Shown here in pieces: positions 62,093-64,000 of a DNA stretch of 64,000 nt. The notes beneath the pieces were generated by a model, which had not been told where the DNA came from, did no database searches, and worked only from the letters and a program-made list of their open reading frames with translations. The first letter of the stretch is position 1. Each line of letters begins with the position of its first letter. Location of the stretch: NCBI GenBank assembly GCA_030067915.1, contig JASGCC010000119.1, positions 558,001 to 622,000 on the forward strand, written 5' to 3'. The position numbers were made by a program, and so were the translations under genes. The DNA comes from Hydractinia echinata (Eukaryota > Cnidaria > Hydrozoa > Anthoathecata > Hydractiniidae).

Positions 62093-63943
62093 CTAAAATT
62101 TAACACGAGTCTTTGTGCTCATTAATTTAGTAGAGGAAAAAAATGTGGATAATTGTTGTATATACACTATTTATGAAGGTTACAAATTTGAAGAACGTGT
62201 TTCAGATTCTTTTTTCAATTAAAGAAATTTTTCTGGATTTCATGATTTCGCCAAACAATTTAGCTTAATAAAATCTCACGATCGAAACTTTTTATTGACT
62301 GATTTGGGAAATTAATTCTCGCAAATAAAAACTATATACCTAAAACTAATTGTCTAAAGAAAATTGGTAAGATGAAATTTAATTTAATTACCCTTTGGGG
62401 CTACGTTAATGCAAGAATAAATTAATGCCAGTGTAGTTTTGGTGCAGTTTGTGTGGACTTATTTTCAGTTTCGTAAGAAAATGGGTGGATTTTTTTATTC
62501 TTTTAAATTGTTTTATTACAACACCCTTCAAAAAAGCTGATAAAGTATTTAAGATAAAATCAAAGGAAAAAAATAGCTTTTATGATATATATTACGCTTA
62601 ATTAAAACTTACCAACAATAGACTTGTAAAACATTGATATTTTAGAAGTGCTGGAAGATGTTTTACTTCTAGCATTCTTCATATTGAATTTTTGCTCTTC
62701 TTGAATGCGAATGATACTATTATCACGTATAGACTCCAACGTTCTTGATGATGTTCCCAAGCTGATTTGATTTATTTTACTGAACAACTGTTCTTCATTT
62801 TCTGAATGTAAGGAGCTTGGAGCAACAATTCTTGACACCTCAGGCAGGTGAGCAGTCAGGGAATGAAAAATATATGCCATAGAGTTTTTCTTTTGTTATT
62901 GTTTTCAGGTTATTTCCAAGTACAGACTGACATAACATTGCATGCTGAAAGGTCACATTATGTATGCGTAGAATAAATTTTGGTGATCTTTTTTGTGACT
63001 TCATGTAGGCTAAACGTACTATCTCCATCAAAGTGTACAAAAGGTCTTCAATTTTGTTCCTGCAATTGTTTTCATTGCTTGATAAACCACTATTGTCGAC
63101 ATTCGGTAGTCTGATCCTCTGATTTTATCTTTATAACCATATGTGGCATCCAAGGATTGTTGGAATATTTTATACTCCTTAGGTATTAAAATCTCAGGCA
63201 GGACATCCCACACATTTTTTATATGCCCCTTGCAGTCATGTAGTGGTTCAATTGGCATAACTTCGTATTCTTCAAGATTCAATGAAGCCATGGTATCATG
63301 CTCATTACCATAACAAAGAGCTGGAGCACGTGAGATTCCTTAACATAAAGAAAATAGTAAATATATGAATGACTTACTCAATTAAATAATAAAACGGTTT
63401 CACATATATATATGTGTTATGAATTTCACAACAAAATGAGTAAATTAACAAATAATTAATTAAATTTACTGACCTGCCAAATGATTTTTCAACAATAGTT
63501 CAAGATCTTTTTTATGTAGTTTTTCGTACGTTGATATGTTACGATCAAGATTTCTGTAATTAACTTCTAAGCTCAAAGCATCAACTTTGAGTTGTTGAAA
63601 TGGGGATATAGCCTTGCATAATCTTCCAGCTGGTCCGGCAATAACCTACATAATGAGTACAAACGTTAAGAAATAATCATAAGGAATTAAGTTAATGCTA
63701 AATTAGTTTAGTTGATATTTAAGATTTTCCTGTGTTTTGCATTGCTTATTCAAAGTATATAGTATTTTAACTTGTATATAAATTGTAAATGGTGTACCTT
63801 TTGTCTTCTGTCTTCTAAAGACATTATATTATTGCTGTAAACATGTGCAATATCATTAAATCTGCTTTTCTTACATCCGCAAATGCATGGATGATTTCCT
63901 CCATGCAAATTGCCACTTTCATATTGTATCTCTGGATGGTCAC
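61161..63943 (-). CDS. Uncharacterised multi-exon protein, C-terminal part
   Basis: Four visible exons on the minus strand: 63943-63798, 63645-63474, 63338-62613 and 62092-61161, with phases 1, 0, 1, 1 at successive joins that all agree. They read G-D-H-P-E-I-Q then a Cys cluster C-I-C-G-C-K-K; V-I-A-G-P-A-G-R-L-C-K; L-H-D-C-K-G-H-I-K-N with R-G-S-D-Y-R-M; and a C-terminal exon with W-W-H-M-D-E-D and E-G-P-L-M-S-H-F. The family recurs in cnidarian genomes without known function and may be transposon-related. The third exon has two one-base shifts (near 63025 and 62890) that cancel each other. The 5' exons lie beyond the window. Confidence 0.55.
62613..63338 (-). CDS. Penultimate exon with two compensating frameshifts
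   Basis: 726 nt between acceptor GTTAAG and donor TTG/GTAAGT. Conserved family text is read in frame 1, then a second frame for about 135 bases (E-D-L-L-Y-T-L to K-L-Y-G-I-Y-F), then frame 1 again (H-S-L-T-A-H-L). One apparent base loss and one gain (in a TTTTT run) restore the phase, and the exon length still fits both neighbours. Confidence 0.5.
63474..63943 (-). CDS. Two upstream exons of the uncharacterised gene
   Basis: 63943-63798 (146 nt, acceptor TATATAG, donor AAAAG/GTACAC) and 63645-63474 (172 nt, acceptor TATGTAG, donor GCAG/GTCAGT). Intron of 152 bp. Both are open and in phase with each other and with the next exon. Confidence 0.6.
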
Positions 63944-64000
63944 CTATATATAAATCAAACTAATTATACATTTTTCATTCTAAAATAGCATTAAGGGAAT

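Overview
The window looks like nuclear DNA of a cnidarian, most likely a hydrozoan. It is AT-rich, its genes are split by introns with GT/AG ends, and it is full of eukaryotic transposable elements. Several protein families here are ones I associate with cnidarian genomes. No bacterial operon, rRNA, tRNA gene or CRISPR array was seen. The species call is inference from composition and gene families.

The one clear host gene is on the plus strand: the SLC35B1 orthologue (ER ATP/ADP exchanger, AXER/HUT1 family). Nine coding exons (20235-20317, 39610-39707, 39836-39966, 40115-40145, 40250-40353, 40539-40586, 40972-41098, 57665-57771, 57865-58062) join in frame to 308 residues. Its 38 kb length comes from two introns loaded with mobile elements: intron 1 (19.3 kb) and intron 7 (16.6 kb).

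Left part, 1-19.85 kb: two nearly identical DIRS-type tyrosine-recombinase retroelement copies in inverted orientation (1-3065 minus, 14726-17814 plus) flank a mosaic. The mosaic holds the 5' part of a Penelope-like element, a 1.75-kb 8-bp minisatellite, an internally deleted Ty3/gypsy element, a truncated spliced HECT-like gene, a 1.42-kb G-rich-ended element with an 8-bp target duplication, and a broken reverse-transcriptase gene of a type common in cnidarians. Right of the second DIRS arm lie a pogo/Tigger deletion derivative and the GIY-YIG end of a Penelope-like element. That end starts within the same 44 bp at which the first Penelope piece stops.

Intron 1 holds a hAT-like element, a decayed LINE and, inside the LINE, a minus-strand BEL/Pao retrotransposon. 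The BEL/Pao is itself interrupted by two smaller elements: a TA-flanked mariner-like one in its 3' LTR and a TTA-flanked Harbinger-like one in pol. Both carry arrays of the same ~53-bp satellite unit. Intron 7 holds an RTE LINE with a PHD finger (itself hit by a second satellite-bearing Harbinger-like copy), a tRNA-derived SINE, and a decayed spliced multi-copy family gene on the minus strand.

Right end, 58-64 kb: the SLC35B1 3' end, a possible lone spliced exon, a promoter-like patch, and the last four visible exons of a minus-strand gene of an uncharacterised family running off the window edge.

The strongest candidate for something undescribed is the 53-bp satellite. It has a palindromic core and sits inside two structurally unrelated non-autonomous transposons.
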